Part shown: in pieces, positions 32,543-47,500 of the stretch | Numbering within the stretch: position 1 is the first letter of the stretch | How the letters are laid out: each line of letters starts with the position of its first letter | NCBI RefSeq assembly: GCF_033118175.1 | Contig: NC_083697.1 | Coordinates: forward strand, 25,890,001-25,954,000 | Length of the DNA: 64,000 nt | From: Dama dama | Taxonomy: Eukaryota > Chordata > Mammalia > Artiodactyla > Cervidae | Direction of reading: 5' to 3' | Program-made: the position numbers and the translations under genes | The notes under the pieces: generated by a model | Databases searched by the model: none | What the model saw: the letters and a program-made list of their open reading frames with translations, nothing else | Told to the model about the DNA's origin: nothing

Positions 32543-35500
32543 CTAGAGAGAGAACGCACACACGGGTCAAGCCTCCTCTGCCCCTTTCCAACGTCTGCTC
32601 ATTTACCAAAATAAAGGCAACCTTTCCCCCAAAACTAAAGAGTAAACTTAGTAGAAGGAAAGACTAGAACAGAGTTGCCAGTGTCACGGAGGCTTGCCTT
32701 TTGGTAGGAATTTAAGTCATCAGTAGACGGTTGCTCATCAGATCACCTTACCCAGAATCAGTTCCTCTTTGAAAAGTCATTCTAAACAATAGGCTAGTTC
32801 CATTTAGGAATGATTAAGAAGTGGAGACTTTGTCAAAGATTACCAAGGTCAGAAGAAAAGAGTGGGATGGAATATAATGGTGTAGAAATTAGGAACCAAA
32901 GATCTGAAAGATCACAATCATGCAGCCTTACTTAGATGTTTTTTCTAAGTTTTGTTGCTTAAAATGGAGTAGAACCAAACATCCTAATGCAATCACAGCC
33001 TTGTTCACTTATGTAAAGACCAAAGTCTTTCCTGCATTTTATCTTCTGTAGAGCATCCTTGCTCCTTTTAAAACAGAAACCTATGTTAGGGTGCGAAACA
33101 ACATTTTTTAATCTCCAAACAATGTAAATATTAAGAGAAATTTTCAGAAAAATAATAAAACAAAAACCAATTCTCTGATAAAAGCTGTATTCATGGACTC
33201 CATCCTTTCTTTTTAAAGCAGTTTCTAGAAACTATACCTCTAGGTATAGATGCAGAATCTCCTAGTAACAATTTTTATAAGTATTGCCGTAAAGACAACC
33301 CATTTCTGAAATACATTCACTATTTCAGTGGGGTGTGATAGATCTTTTATTGTCACCTATAACTTGACTACTTCAGATAAAATTTATATATTCAATTGAA
33401 GCTTTCCCCACATCCTGTCCTGAATAGAATAATACTTTCCAAACATATTGTTCTGGTTCCCACCCAAGGCTGCTTAACTATGATCTCTGAGCCAAAGAGG
33501 GGGGAAAAAAAGACTTTAAAGAAACATTAAAAAAAAATAACCCACTTTAGAGTAGCTCATGGTGGTCACAGTTTGACGTATAAGGAGTTTGAGGAAAAGG
33601 AAAAGCAGGTTAAGCCCACCGCACCCCCCACCCTTTTGAAGTTTTTGTTAACTTTTTTTAACTTTTGCAACTCCTACTAAATTTTTTTTTCGTTACAAGT
33701 AGGGGCTGTTCGCCAGGGTCAGGGGAGAGGCGGTGATCAGAGGCGGCCGTGAAGAACAGGTATGAAGGAGCACGGGTTAAAGAAAGCAGGCAAGAGGCAG
33801 GGTCACCAGGCCCGGAAAACGCCACAGCCTCGTGCCTGAATTCAGGAAGAGCGGAGGAGGCTTCCACTGCAGACCCCCGCGTTCTCCTCTGAAAGGAAAG
33901 CCTCCCCGGTTCTGCCTGCCTGGCGGGTCTACTTACGCTCTTGATGTCGGCCCCTCGCAGGGTGATGTGCGTTTGCCTCCAGCCATGGCCACCATTTCTT
34001 CCCCACAGGGCTGCTCCGTGGGCAGCGTGTTTCCTCACAAACACCTGCAGCGTGCCGGAGTGCAGCCCCGTCACCTTGTGCCTGAACGACAGGCACAGGT
34101 CCCCTGCGTGCAGGAGGTGGCCGAGGGGCAGCCGCAGGCGGGCGGCCCTCCCCAGCGGGCCTTTGGCTGCTGAGACCGCCAGATACTGTCCACCTGCAGG
34201 GGAAGAGCAGGGCCGTGTGTGCGCATGCGCTCAGGTGTCTGCTGGCACGGGGCGGCTGGCGCGTCGCTTCTGTCCTAAGCCCCAGGCTGTGCCAGGCATT
34301 TGTAAAGAATTGCAGACTTTTGGAGGAGGGAAACAGGACTTATCTCTACGACTGTCTTAAATTCTGTGGTTTTCTGTTAACAGAGAACACTTTGCTCATG
34401 AGGGGTACAGATTATGCCAAGGACAGCCAAATGTTAGTAACCCTAATGCTATAAATGTTTCCAGTTAGATATGATCAGACACACACAGGCAAACACACAC
34501 TCACCACCTCTTGATCCACATGCATCTACTGCCTGGCTGGTGTGGTGGTTGACTTAAGTTGCCAGGGAGAATTTTCTAGGTGGATTTTCTACTTCCCGGC
34601 AGTAGAGCCGATGGTGATTTAAAGGGACACTTGATCTGATCATTCTCACGTCTCCCCACTTAAAAAAAAAAATCTCTCAAGGGAGAAGGATCATTTACAA
34701 ATGAGTTCGGTATGCTTCTCATACCTGACCTCAAGAAGATGCAGAAGTGTTCTGGAAACCTGCCACATCTTCCCAGAGCATCAGTATTACTTGGAGGTAA
34801 ATAGTTTAAAACATGTTTATGTGAAAACAAATCCATAATGATACAATTAATATATACAATTTCTATTATGTATACATGAATACCAAAATGTTAATAAAAT
34901 CTTTCCCTTTGGAAAGGTCACTTTGATGATCTTGGATCCTCAGGGCCACAGCATTTGCTTCCCCCTATTGCTAGAGGAACTGCAATGAAGGGGGAAAGAT
35001 CTGAGCAGCAGTGATGTGGGAGGGGGGTGCTGCTTCCTAGGACAGGGACAGCTGCAAGGCATATTTTGAAACTCAGTCCATGTACAAATGACATTCCCCT
35101 CAGGCTGTTTTATTGCAACCAATTGAAACACACACTGATGTCTCGACACTGACTTATCCATAGGAAGAATGTGGCTGCAAAGCTGAACATGTGTATCTGT
35201 TTTGGTAGAAACCCCACTTACATTTCATTGGAAATGATTTCTTAACACAAACTGTACAAGACATGACAAGGTTTGGGATGTTATTCTGCAAGTGACTTCT
35301 CTACCAAGTCCCCTCTGGGTCTCTAAAGACCCAAAGAGGTGACCTGTGTGTACCTGTGGTGTGCCATGCCCTGTGCAAGTGCTCCATGAGGAGCATCTCA
35401 TTCAGCCTGCTAATATGCGTTGAGGTGAACACCTCTTAGCTTCTGCATCTGCAAACAAGCCTGAGGTTTTGAGAGGTGGTCACCCAAGGTGTCATCCAGC

Positions 35501-38500
35501 CACTGTGTAGCTGAGTAAGTTTGAGTTCAAAACCGCCTGAATACCTGTTCAGCATGGGAATCACTGGTCTCCATACTTCCCTCCTCCAGGAGACTGTGTC
35601 ATAACCAACTTCTCCCCTAAACCCCGTTACATTCCTAGTACATGGTAGGCGTTTAATGCCATTTGTTGAATTAATGATGTTCCAAGAATACAGCAAAACA
35701 CAACAGAGAAGTAAGTCCCTTAGTCATGTACTTGACTCACCAAAAACAAACACAATTTTTTGTACTCCTTCCGCCTCTGTCTTCCCCAAATGAATCCAAA
35801 CAATATTTTGAGCCAAAATATTTAGATGGATTTAGAATGTCTCTCTGTTAGTCAGCTTTTTGAATCATCACAGGTATTTTGGTTAAGACAAAGATACAAG
35901 GTTATTACAGTTAATCTGTAATATTTAAGAAAACAAGGATTATCTTAAGTCCCTGTGGAATGGACACTAATATCACCATACCAGACACTGCCCACGAACA
36001 AGACAACCTAACAAAAACCAAGGAATCCTATGAAGAGGCAAATAATCCTTTTATATAGATACTTAAAATTCTATAAATGAGGTTACAATTGCTCTCCCCC
36101 TATAGGGCTACTCTGTGGCCACTAAGAGTTTTTTGTTTTTTAACCACAAAGAATTTTTTCCCTTTTTAATAAGTGGGGCTATTACAAATTTAGAATGGCA
36201 GTGAAGGCAAAAGTTGATTGAGCATTCCAAACAAATTACCCTATTAAATATTTTCACTTCTGATTCCAAAATACTGGTTTAAATATAAAATTACATTATT
36301 TTTCATGGATTCAATTTAAGGCATCACAGTATCTAAAGGTGGTTTTGGTCGATAATAGATGCCAGATATACAGGTGATAAAATTTTAATTTCAAACAGAT
36401 AGGAAATGATATCTGTACAAGGTTACTTACTACAGCATTGTCTGACCTGGAAACAGCTGAAACGTCCCTCAGTGGACGGCCGCTTAAATCCGTTTAAGGC
36501 GTAATGGAGTAACCACCACTAACAAGAGTGAGGGTGCCCTGTATGTGCTGACACAGAACAGTCTTCCGCAGGCAACAGCTAATACTATTCTAATGGTAAC
36601 TCTGGGCCAGGGACTGCTTTAAATGCTTTACATATGTTTAGCAGACACTACTGAAGTGACTCAACTTGCTCAAGATCAAAGCTAGTAAGTGGTGGTGCCA
36701 GGTTACAGCCCAGGCTTTCTGGCTTCAAAGTCCACACTCATGTCAACTCTTAAGATAACATCGTTAAGTGGAAGAAGCAAGGTACAGAAGAGGGGGCTGT
36801 TGTGTGGAAAAATGTCTCTCTGGAAAGGTAACCAAGAAACTGGCTGCATCTGGGAGCCAGGGTTAGGGAGAGAGCTTTTCTTTTCCTGTTTTCATGTATT
36901 TCAAAATAATGTTTCTTAATGCTACAGTAGACATACTTGTACATACATGCTAGCGTATAATTTTATACTTAAATGAATTCCCTGTAGCTCTCAGTAGCAG
37001 GCTGAGTCAGCTGCCCTTAACTTGATCCCCAGAGATTAGGGTTCCAGGAAAAGGGTCCCAAGTTTAGCCTTGACACTAGAGGAGAAGAACGTGTATTCAG
37101 GGTCACAGCTACAAGGCTATAGCACAACATCACATCTGTCAGGAGCACACACTCCCTAGAAGATGGATTAATTTCACTAAGTCACAATTAAGTTCAAGAC
37201 TGAATGTGATAATAAAATCTAATGAGCACTTGGAAGGCAGATAATAAATGCACTTATTTTGCAGCTATTTCTGAAAGTTGTAAGTTTGTTTAATTAAGGT
37301 TTGTCTTAGAGATATTAGTATCTAAGAATATTTGTAAATCTGGATCTTGCATAAGAAATACACAACATAAAAATCAGTCATAACTGCAGAAATCCAAACA
37401 TGTTCCCTTACAAAGGGTATAATCTAGATAGAAAGAAGCAAACAATTTGGGAATTAGAATAATACACAAAAGTGATTGATTAAATTGCTTATAGTCTTTT
37501 TCTGGCCTGAGCATGTGATGTACGCACAACCTCACCTGGACTTCCTAGAAAAAAAGTAGGCTCAGAAAGTAAGCTTCAATAGTATTTATCATCTGAGTGT
37601 GTTAGAATCTGTATATGGTTAGAATTTCCCAATAGGTGCTAAAAAAAACCACCTGCAATTATGCCTTGACATATAAGCTGTATCATCTTTGGTCTTCTAA
37701 CCACCTCTTCTAACTCTGTCATCTTTGGTCTTCCCATCCATTTTCCAAGCTAGAACTCTGCTCTCTGATCTTGGATGACCTGGGATATTCCATTCTGGTT
37801 CAGAGGCTCCCAGGGCTCTAATCCAACCCTTGTCCAATTCTCAAAACAACACCTTGTCAAGTGTCGCCCAGTCCACAGTCTCCACTGACAGCCCCCTGAT
37901 CTCTCTTTAGACAACTCTGACCATGGGCAAGTTCTGACAGTGAGCAAAAGTCAGCCACCCTGTAAGTTTTTAACTACTGATCCAAGTTCTTATCCCCTTG
38001 CGGTCACAGAACAACTGAGATAGACGTTGCCCGTCATGTACTGAAAAGCTACCCTGTTCCATTATTTCCACTCCAGACTAAACATTCTGGGTTCCTGGGT
38101 TTCTCACCTGTTTTTCTATAAGCTTTGAGATACCTTTCCATCAAGGTCATACTCTTCCGAGTCACCGACAATTACCTCTCTTCTCTGGTAAAACCAAAGT
38201 GTATTTTCCATTCTAGAAAAAAATACCTATTTCTATGGAAATGACCCAACTTTCTGGCAGCAGTGACACAGGGTTCACTCACATTGATTTTATCCATTAA
38301 AACTCTAAGTCTTTCACGCTTAATGCTAAGTCACATCCTTCCACTCCCACAGCCGTGTGGGTGGTTCAAGAGCTACACTATGAATTCATCCCCAGGAGAT
38401 GCCGCCTCTTAAGTGTGGCCCACTGGTCTAATCTTTGGAGGCTGTTTGTGTCGGCACACACAGTTGCTTTCTCCCTTGGCTTTAAGTTATCCACAGATTG

Positions 38501-41500
38501 GTTAGTATGCTTTCAACATCCAGTTCATCCAAGTTGTTGGCAGAAACCTGGAGCAACCCCAGAAAAGCATCTTTGAGGGGCCAGAGCCAATGAGCAGAAG
38601 CTATCTAATTACCCAGGTAGCCACCATTCCTTTCACTTGTTCTGTGTTATCACAGCCAAAGGACCATTTCAGACCTTTTTCTACCATTCTAACTGTCAAT
38701 CCTCTTTTCATTTTTCTCTTGGAGGGCAAGTGGATTTGGAGGGGGTGGGGCAGGTCACAGCAAATTTAAACATTTACATATGTGATGAATAATAAAAACT
38801 GTTGAAAAGTACTAAATTGGTTCTAAAAGACAGTATTTAAATTCCAAAAAGTCAAATATTTTACACAGACTGTTTACAGACAAGTGCAATGAATTCTGAG
38901 TTGAGTGTGAATTACTCTCCCCAGTGTACCTTACTTAAAACAGTTCTTCATTATGATCATGAGCATTATTCACCATTTTATCACACCGGGTTGCTAAAAA
39001 TCCTTCCTTCTGTAGCACACTACTCCGGGTCAGTGGTCACTCAAATCTCCAAGGCCTGAGACGTGCTAATCAGATCATGCACACAATCCCAGGACAGGGA
39101 GGCCAGGCTGGATGGGGAAATTCTCAATAATACTGCAGGGATTGTGGGCACTGAACTGCTGAGGTTGCTGCCTGGGCAGGACAGAGAGGCCTGGATGGGA
39201 AGTCTGTTCTTTAGCTCTGTAGCCTTAGGAAACTGATGTAACCTCTGGGCCTTTGTGAAATAAAAACATTACTTCCACAGGGTAGATAAGAGGATTAAAT
39301 AAAACTGAGATGATGAATGAGTCAGGATTATAGTAGATATCAAATACATGTTGATTTCTCCCTTATTCACAGTTATCTCTGACATTAATAATGATGTCAT
39401 CTGTCTCATAGCTAACCTTCAATTAAGTGAGAATGAGAGAGAGGGTACTGGTATGTGTGTGTATGTGAGACTAAAAATCATTTTACAGTTAAATCTAAAA
39501 ACCCCTCTGAATTTATTGGGTACTTATTTTTAAAGTGAAAGTGTTAGTCGTTCAGTCGTGTCTGACTCTGTGTGACCCCATGGACGGTAGCCCGCCAGGC
39601 TCGTCTGTCCATGGAATTCCCCAGGCAGGAATACTGAAGTGGGTTGCCATTCCCCTCTCCAGGCAATCTTCCCAATCCAGGGACTGAACCCAGGTCTCCC
39701 ACATTGCAGGCAGATTCTTTACCATCTGAACCACCAGGGAATTTTTTAAAAGCTTACCTCAAATTTCATTTTTTAAGTATCTCTAACATTTCAGTCTTAG
39801 GGGATCTATTGAATATATTTTTGCCCCAAACCTTTAATAACTTGCTACTCAAAATGTACATGAGGGATGAACCTGAAAAGTATCCCCAGGAAGTATGAGA
39901 AATGCATGAAGACCTACATTTTAACAAGGCCTCCTGCGGATTTGTGTGCACATTGACCACTGAGAAGAGCTGGTTTTAATGCAGCGTACCCTCAAGCTAA
40001 CCTTTACATGTTCTGTGCTCTATCTCTCTCTATTGCTGGGATAGTACTGAGGAACTAGGCTTTTAAAGCAAGTAACTTCCCCGCCCCCCCCCCCCCCCCA
40101 TGATTTGCATCTTTCATTCCTGTGTCTAGAATTAGGAGCATAAAAAGGAAAAAAAAAGAAACCAAACTTCTCACCCTTCCATTAAGTTTGACTCGCCCAT
40201 AAAAGATTAACTACTAAAGGGAGGGGGGAAAACCAACAACAATATGTAGCTTTGTTTCCTGAAACAAGACGACAAAACATGTAATTTCTGAAACTTCAGA
40301 TTCGTAGGACATGTGTAATTTAAAAGTCTTAATTTTCCAAGGGTCTATATTTACATCTACCTTTCCAATAACATTCTCTTGTGGAATAAGTGGTGGTAAT
40401 TTATAACTAATTTCTCCAGCATCCAAATTAGACTGAAAATTAGATTGAGAGAGATATTCACAACTTCACAGAAATTTCCACTGTTTCCTTCTACTATTAT
40501 CTTAAAGACACAGTCAAGAAAACAACCAGGCTGCTGTACCGTGATATTATTTTTATACTTGGGAAGGGGTCACTACACATAACTTTATATTTTAGAATGA
40601 GCCTACATGTTTTATATTTACACCAAGCTGTTTTGAGAGAAATTAGCTAGCCTTTTAATGAATTCCTTGTCTACTTACGATTCTAATTGCTAGCTAACAA
40701 ATTCAGTTCACCTAAAAAAATGGAAGATGAATGCTGAATACACTTTTCTATTAAGTAAACACAGAGCTATGTTACAGTATCCTTGATTAGCAGAACTGAG
40801 GTCCTCAGATAGGATCCAGCTGAAATGTGTACTAGGGTTAGACGAACGGTTTTACCTGCTGGATCCCTCACTGGTTCCCAGTGCACGTCACTGTCTTTTT
40901 CCCGGATCCATCCACAAAGCCCATGGTCAAAATTACAACTGTGGATCAGAACACCTGCAAGGAAATTACCAAAAAGATGAGTGGACCACAAACCCAAGGG
41001 CTAACAACAACAAAAGCCTTGTGAACTAGAAGTATTATCCAAGTGTTCTCTCCTGTCCACATTTAAATGTCCCACCAGAAGGTCTGTCCATGAGATTAAA
41101 AGGAAATCATATGAATCCTTTCTCAGCACAATTGTGCTTCAGTGCTCAGCTGTAGAAATAGAACACACCATTGCTGCCAAATTATGACCTTGTTACCTCA
41201 TCACTTATAAAATATGACTTCCTCCTCAGCTTAATGCTGCCTCAAGATTTTTTTAAAAGAAGATAATGATGATTCACTGTTTTTGCTCAACTGATCTAAC
41301 TACAGGGGAAACCAAGTGGTAAAAAAAAAAAAATGTACCATTTTCTCAGATGTAACCAAACAATCTACAATTTAAAAGCTGCTTTACTTAAAGCTGATTC
41401 ATGTTGTAAAGCAGAAACTAAAACAACATTGTAAAGCAATTATCCTCCAATTTTTAAAAAAATGTTATTTTAATGAAATAGAGGGACATAGTGTCATTAT

Positions 41501-44500
41501 AACAGTACTAAGAATATAGGGATCTACCTGGATCATCCTTTGCTTCATCATCTGCACTGACTCCTCTTTCAATTTCAAATATTTCAAACAAGTCATTTGA
41601 AGGCTGCCGTGGAACTGCAATAGAGAGGCATTTTGTTCAGTTTCAATGAGGCATTGACACAGAGGCGTTACCTTTAACACGGGGGAAAGACGTAGGTATT
41701 ACACTCATCTGGAAACTCCAAAACATTTCATCACAGTTCACAAGAGGATTCATGAAGCTTGTTCTGGAGCAATCTTATAATATTTATCTGGGTACAATTT
41801 TAATAAATGGGTTTCAAAAGCTTCTAAAATTCACCATAAAATACATTAAAAAGTATCTGGAAAATACATTTTAAAACGGCTACCAATTTCTAGCAAAATA
41901 GCTCTATGAAATTCTAAAATTTGTCTATGAAAGATACATTATGGACTCTAAGGCTGTTTTAATGGGGGGGTGGGGTGGGGAATGCCTGTAATTGCAGCGA
42001 ATGGTTTAACTTTCTAACCAAAGCATGAACTCATCTCCAGTGAACTCAGCATCTGCTATGGGCTTCAGGGCTTAAGCAGGTTCCCCGGCTCCTTTTAGAT
42101 CAAATCCAAACTCCTTAGCACGGTGTTCACAATCCACCCCCTAAAACACACAGTACTGCCCAAACATGCTGTCCTGTTCACCTCTCTGACCCCCTGCCCA
42201 GCCTGGGATGCTCTCTTCCTGCTAATTGACCAGTCTAACCTCCCCTCTCTGTTACCAAAAAAAATATTTTTTTAGTTGCTCAGGCGTGTCTGACTCTTTG
42301 CGATCCCATGGACTGTAGCCTGCCTGGCTCCTCTGTCCATGGGATTCTCCAGGCAAGATCTCTGTTCAAAGCTCAGCATAAATACCACTGGCTGGGTAGA
42401 AACTCTAATGTCCCGAGTGAATTCAACTCTTCCCCCCTGTACTCTGACGGCTCATATTTACATGCTATTCCACTCTTCCCTAAAGAATTGCAGTCATTTA
42501 CACACATGTGCGTCTCTCCCTCTGCTGGCTTCTGAAGTCCTGGAGGGCATCAACCGTGTCTTATTCATGTGGCATTTCCAGGGCTGAATCTAGTGACAGG
42601 CATTCAGTAAGTGTTTACTGAGTGAATGGGAAGATCTTGTCAGAAGCCCATGTACACTTTAAAAATGGATTCATATCCATTTATTTACTTCTTCAATGTA
42701 CATCTAATTGCCCCACATATGCCAAGCCCTGGGCGAGGTCCCGAGGAGACAGAGTGCGTAAGAGCAAGAAGGACCTAGTCCCCTCGGAGCCTGCATCTAA
42801 TGGGAGAGGCAAATTTCAAACGTAGAATTTAGGACCCTACAACTCCCAATTCTAATGAAAACTAGCACAGAAAAGCACCAGATGATATCAGGGAGAGTAG
42901 CTGGGTTGGGAGTGGGTAGTGTGAGAGAATGTTGGTGGTAGTGGAGGGGATTCTTGGCCCAAGACCAGGGAATCCTCCCTTTTCTTTGCCAGGACTTAAA
43001 TTAATTAGCTCTATTTTTATAAGGCAGGGAGTAAAGATGTAGAACACCATGGAACAGACATCAGTTAAAAGGGTTCTTTTTCAATAATGTTCCAATGATT
43101 TTTAGCAATAATTTTTAAAATTAAGTAACACACCCGTAATATTTGCCCTGATTTTTTTAGCTTACAGCTTGTGAAGTTTTTCTTTTCTATTTTTTTTTTC
43201 TTGCAAAAGTCTAAACACTGAAGCCCCTTCCTCATCCACTCCCCCACTCACAAATACCCATCTAAAATACAGCCTCGGATGGATGGAAGAAGAGAGGCTA
43301 CTTAATGGACAAGATCTTGGGACAAACTGGTCACAGGTGCCCCTGGGGTGGCCATTTTACACCCAAATGACTGACAGCAAAGTCGACCAATTCCAGCTTT
43401 CCTTTCCTCATCTGGGGTTCTGAGAGGATCCGCCTCTTATGACTAGAAATATTACAGGGTTGTAGGCACACGTTTCATTTCTCATGACATAGAGAAAGTG
43501 GTTTTTAAAAAAACCAAATCCATAGAACAATCATGTTTTTGTTCCCTTCTCTTGTTACAGCTTATACAAATCATCTCTGGACTGGAATAGCTCAAATTTT
43601 ACACTACCACATTTTAAGGGCATTATGAAGGTTTATCAGCCCCCGTTTCTCTAAATGAAGGCCATCAAATGGTAAGTAGAGTCTTGGCGCAGAGCGGGAG
43701 GACAGGACGCAGGTTTCCCGGTACAAGGGCCTGTTTTATCAGGAGGTCCTCTCTGAGCAAACACTGTTCAGTCTGAGATGGAAAGAAGATGGAACCTTCC
43801 AAGCTAAAAGCAAAGTGCTAGAGATGGGGAAGAGGGAGTGTTTAAGGCGGTGAGTACAAGGAAGGTGCTTCGGAATATGAGAGAAAGGTATTCACAGTGT
43901 CTGGAGGATGCTCAGAAATGAAGAAAGTGGGAGGGATAGAAGTTAAAAGTAAGGGATGAGACCACACGTTTGGAAAACAGCCACTCAGAGAATTAGTCAT
44001 CTAACAACTCGTGAAGTGCCAGATGGTTCATTAGTATTTTAGGCACTTGGTTTCCAAGAACCATTTAATTTAGCAGTGGATGGTCATGCCCACCTTCATT
44101 GCAATTCACCGGGAAGTATGCCAAGGAATTTAGACCTAAAATGCTCAGCAGCTATTAGTACTTACAATTTTGTGTGCTGCAGTCTGTGGCTCTGCTACAT
44201 TATTCAACGAATCCTCCTTCCTTACACACACCAGTATGGACTGGTAAGGGTGTCCCACTGAAGTGTCAAGAGAAGGTTTACTACCCACTCCCTGGTATAT
44301 TTTACACTTTATATAAAAATTTAAATGAAATGATTTCCACTATGTACAAGAAAAACAAATGAACAAAGAAAAAACAGACTAGAAAGAACAGTAATAAGAT
44401 ATACACTCCCATGCTTCACACTTACTTGGTCAATTAATATATGACCAAGGAACCAAGAATCGACAGTGTGGAAAGAACAGTTTCCTCAATAAAAAAAATG

Positions 44501-47500
44501 TTGGGAAAACTGGATGGCCAGATGAAAAAAAAAAAAAAAGTGAAACTGGCTCATTATCACACACACAAAATGACAGAATGGGTTAAAGACTCTCCGGGGA
44601 ACAGAGGGCTGACCAAAGACAGATGCATGAACATCTCTGAGAGGAGCTACTTACACTACGACCCTCAGGAGGAGTTACTGTGAGCTGGCGCCCTAGAGAC
44701 TGGACAGGTGTGAACGTGAACCTCATTCCAGGGGCAGAGCTCACGGGAAGGCAGTGCCCCAAATAAAGCTAGAGGTGCAGGCAGACTCTGCAGGCCCTTT
44801 TACACCACTGTGAAGACTGTAGACTTCATTCTGGCTGAAACTGAAGTCTTGGAGATTGTAACAGAGGATCAGCTACAGATCAAGTACAGCCAAGATCAGG
44901 TACAGCATTCTGGCTGGAGCATAGAGGATGAACAGCGGGGCTTGGCTCTCAAAGGGCAGTTATGACCACAATTAACACCAACCAAAGAATGTTTTCATAC
45001 ACTCTTTAGATGATTTCCTAAAACCTTTTCTTCCATTAGTCAAGGTTTCATCCACCAAAACCTACTTCTTATAATCTTATGAACTAAAATAAAGAGAAGG
45101 AACAGGTACTGAAGCAAGCGGACAGCCGGATAAAATGTGGTTGGATGGGGCTCAGGGGCCCAGGATGTTCCTAATGGCTGGGGGACACAGGGCCCTGAAG
45201 CCTGGGAGAAGAACTGGCCACACAGATAAGCAAAAACCTTCTTAAAAGGAACTCTGCCCTAGGATGTTCTATTAAGTATATTTTCCTCAGGGATAACAGT
45301 ATTAATATATAACCTGTTTTCATAAATGAGGTTTCCCCAAGAGTCAACTGAATATTTTTACCAAAGAACATTAAAAGTAAGCACAGTGACATATATACAC
45401 TACTATGTATAAGTGTTAGTTGCCTGGTCGTGTCTGACTCTCTGTGACCCCATGGACTGTGGTCCATCTGGCTCCTCTGTCCTTGGAATTCTCCAGGCAA
45501 GAATACTGGAGTGGGTTGCCACTTCCTCCTCCAGGGGATCTTCCCAACCCAGGGACTGAATCTGGGCAGACTCTTTACCAACTGAGCCACCAGGAAAGAC
45601 CCTAAAGCCTATGTATAAAATAGATGACTAATGCGAACCTACTACATAGCACAGAGAACTCTGCTCAATTTTCAGTGGTTACCTAAATGGGAAGGAAACC
45701 CAAGAAAAAGATATATGTACACACACAGCTGATTCACTTTGCTATAGAGCAGAAACTAATCCAACACTGTAAAGCAAGTAAACTCCAATCAAAAAAAAGA
45801 AAAGGTAAGCCCGGTGAAGTAAATGTAAATATTATCCCGCACACCTACTACCAGACTTCTTTCAAAGAGTAACTACTATAGCAGAATGTAAGCACAATTT
45901 ATTAAAGGCAGGTTTACAAATTCTGTTTCTGTTCCAGGGTGGCTCCCGTGACATTACCCAGGCCAGTTCTGGCATTTGTTGTAGGACTAGAAGATTAAAG
46001 ATAACACTGTCTTAAATTCTTTCTATACTTAGGGGTTTAGTTCATCTGGAGAAAATGGTACATGTGTAACTTCCCTAATAATCTGAGGGCTCTTTCTTGT
46101 GGCAAAGTGGGGATGAATGACAAGGGTTTTAAGAGGCTATCTCTCTGCTTCCCTCCTCCTTTCTCTTCTCCCCTCCTCTCCCCTGCCCCCTTCTTCCTTC
46201 TCCAGATGAACATACACAGGACAGCTTTAAATCACCAGAGGGAATCAAATAAAAAGATTAGAAAAGAGATTCTGAAATTTCCTTAACTACCTTAGAGAAA
46301 ATTCTCAGTTATCTACTGATCACTAACAAAACGCAAAGGATTGCTAAGCCCCACTGTGCCAAAGCTTTCACTGTGCGGGAAAAATCCCCAAAGTTCAAAA
46401 GACACCTTTGGGCTGACAGTAAAGCATAGAACTGGGAAAAATTAAATCTCTAGTGAAAGGCAGGAACATAGACACAGCTAACAATAATCAGCCCCATTTT
46501 TGTAACTCCCCTATTTCTCTTCTAATAAGATTTCAGGATGACTTGAAGCACTTGCCTAGAGCCACACCAGGAGAAGAGAATGTCTAAGAGATGGCTTTTC
46601 TCTAAGTGTGACCATAAGGATGATGACTCATCTTTTCTAGGTCAGAGATCACTGGACAAGGAATGTGGAGGCAAAGAACAAGGAAGAGAGGAGGGGTGGG
46701 AGGCGAAAGACAGCATCTCAGACTCCTTGCCTTTCATCCCCACTCTGTTATCTCTGAAGAGCCCTAGGTTTTACCACCAGAAACGTTTTGTCCCTTTGCT
46801 TTCTTATAAGCCAAAGGAAGTTGGAAGGTGAGGACTGAGTCTGAGCCCTGGAACAGAACACAGGTGGTACCACGGCCGACTATTTGACTACTGCTGCCTG
46901 GGTGAGTATAGCACCGATACCCGGGATGACACAGAAGCCCGCCTACTGTGAGGGACAGGCCTCGATGCCCTTGGGACCAATGGATCACTTTCAAGGAAAA
47001 GGGAAAGCTTTTATTTCTGATATTTAGAAGACCCATCATATGTTTCCCATCTAGATAGACTCATCTCTGCAAAGGCTGTCATCACTATTTGCTCAGTAAA
47101 GAAGTTGAGGTGATACTGTCTCTGTTTTAACATTACCACTGTTCAATTAGGTACCATAAATACCTAAAAAAATAAAACAGGATATTCCAATTATTTGGTC
47201 ATAAGTAAAGTAATGAAACATGATAAAAAAGCATCAGAAAAATATAAGCTCAAAACTAGCACACAAAATAAGGCTGTGTTTTTATAAGTTAAGTGGGAAA
47301 TGTTTTCATTACCATGTAAATGAATTCAACAATATCAATAGAAGTGGTACAGCTTTTGGGTATTGAGTTCTTATTGTATGCCAAACACTATGGTAGAGTT
47401 TTTACAAGCACTCTCTGACCTGATTTTCACAACCGCCAGATGAAGCAGATACTGTTATTATCCCCACTTACAGATAAGGAAACCAAGGCACAGCAAGATT

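Larger units (their letters stand above)
34194..40855 (-). other. NPNT: NPNT intron between the first two MAM exons
   Basis: 6.7 kb. It contains MIR-like segments (about 35340-35560 and 36560-36730), an antisense Bov-tA (39533-39741) and a 19-base C-rich tract (40080-40099). The rest is unique AT-rich DNA with no exon recognised. Confidence 0.65.

Noticed and set aside
33832..34360. Plus-strand open frames of 113 and 139 codons opposite the MAM exon
   Set aside because: They are shadows of the GC-rich NPNT exon. They have no domain, no splice logic and no independent support.
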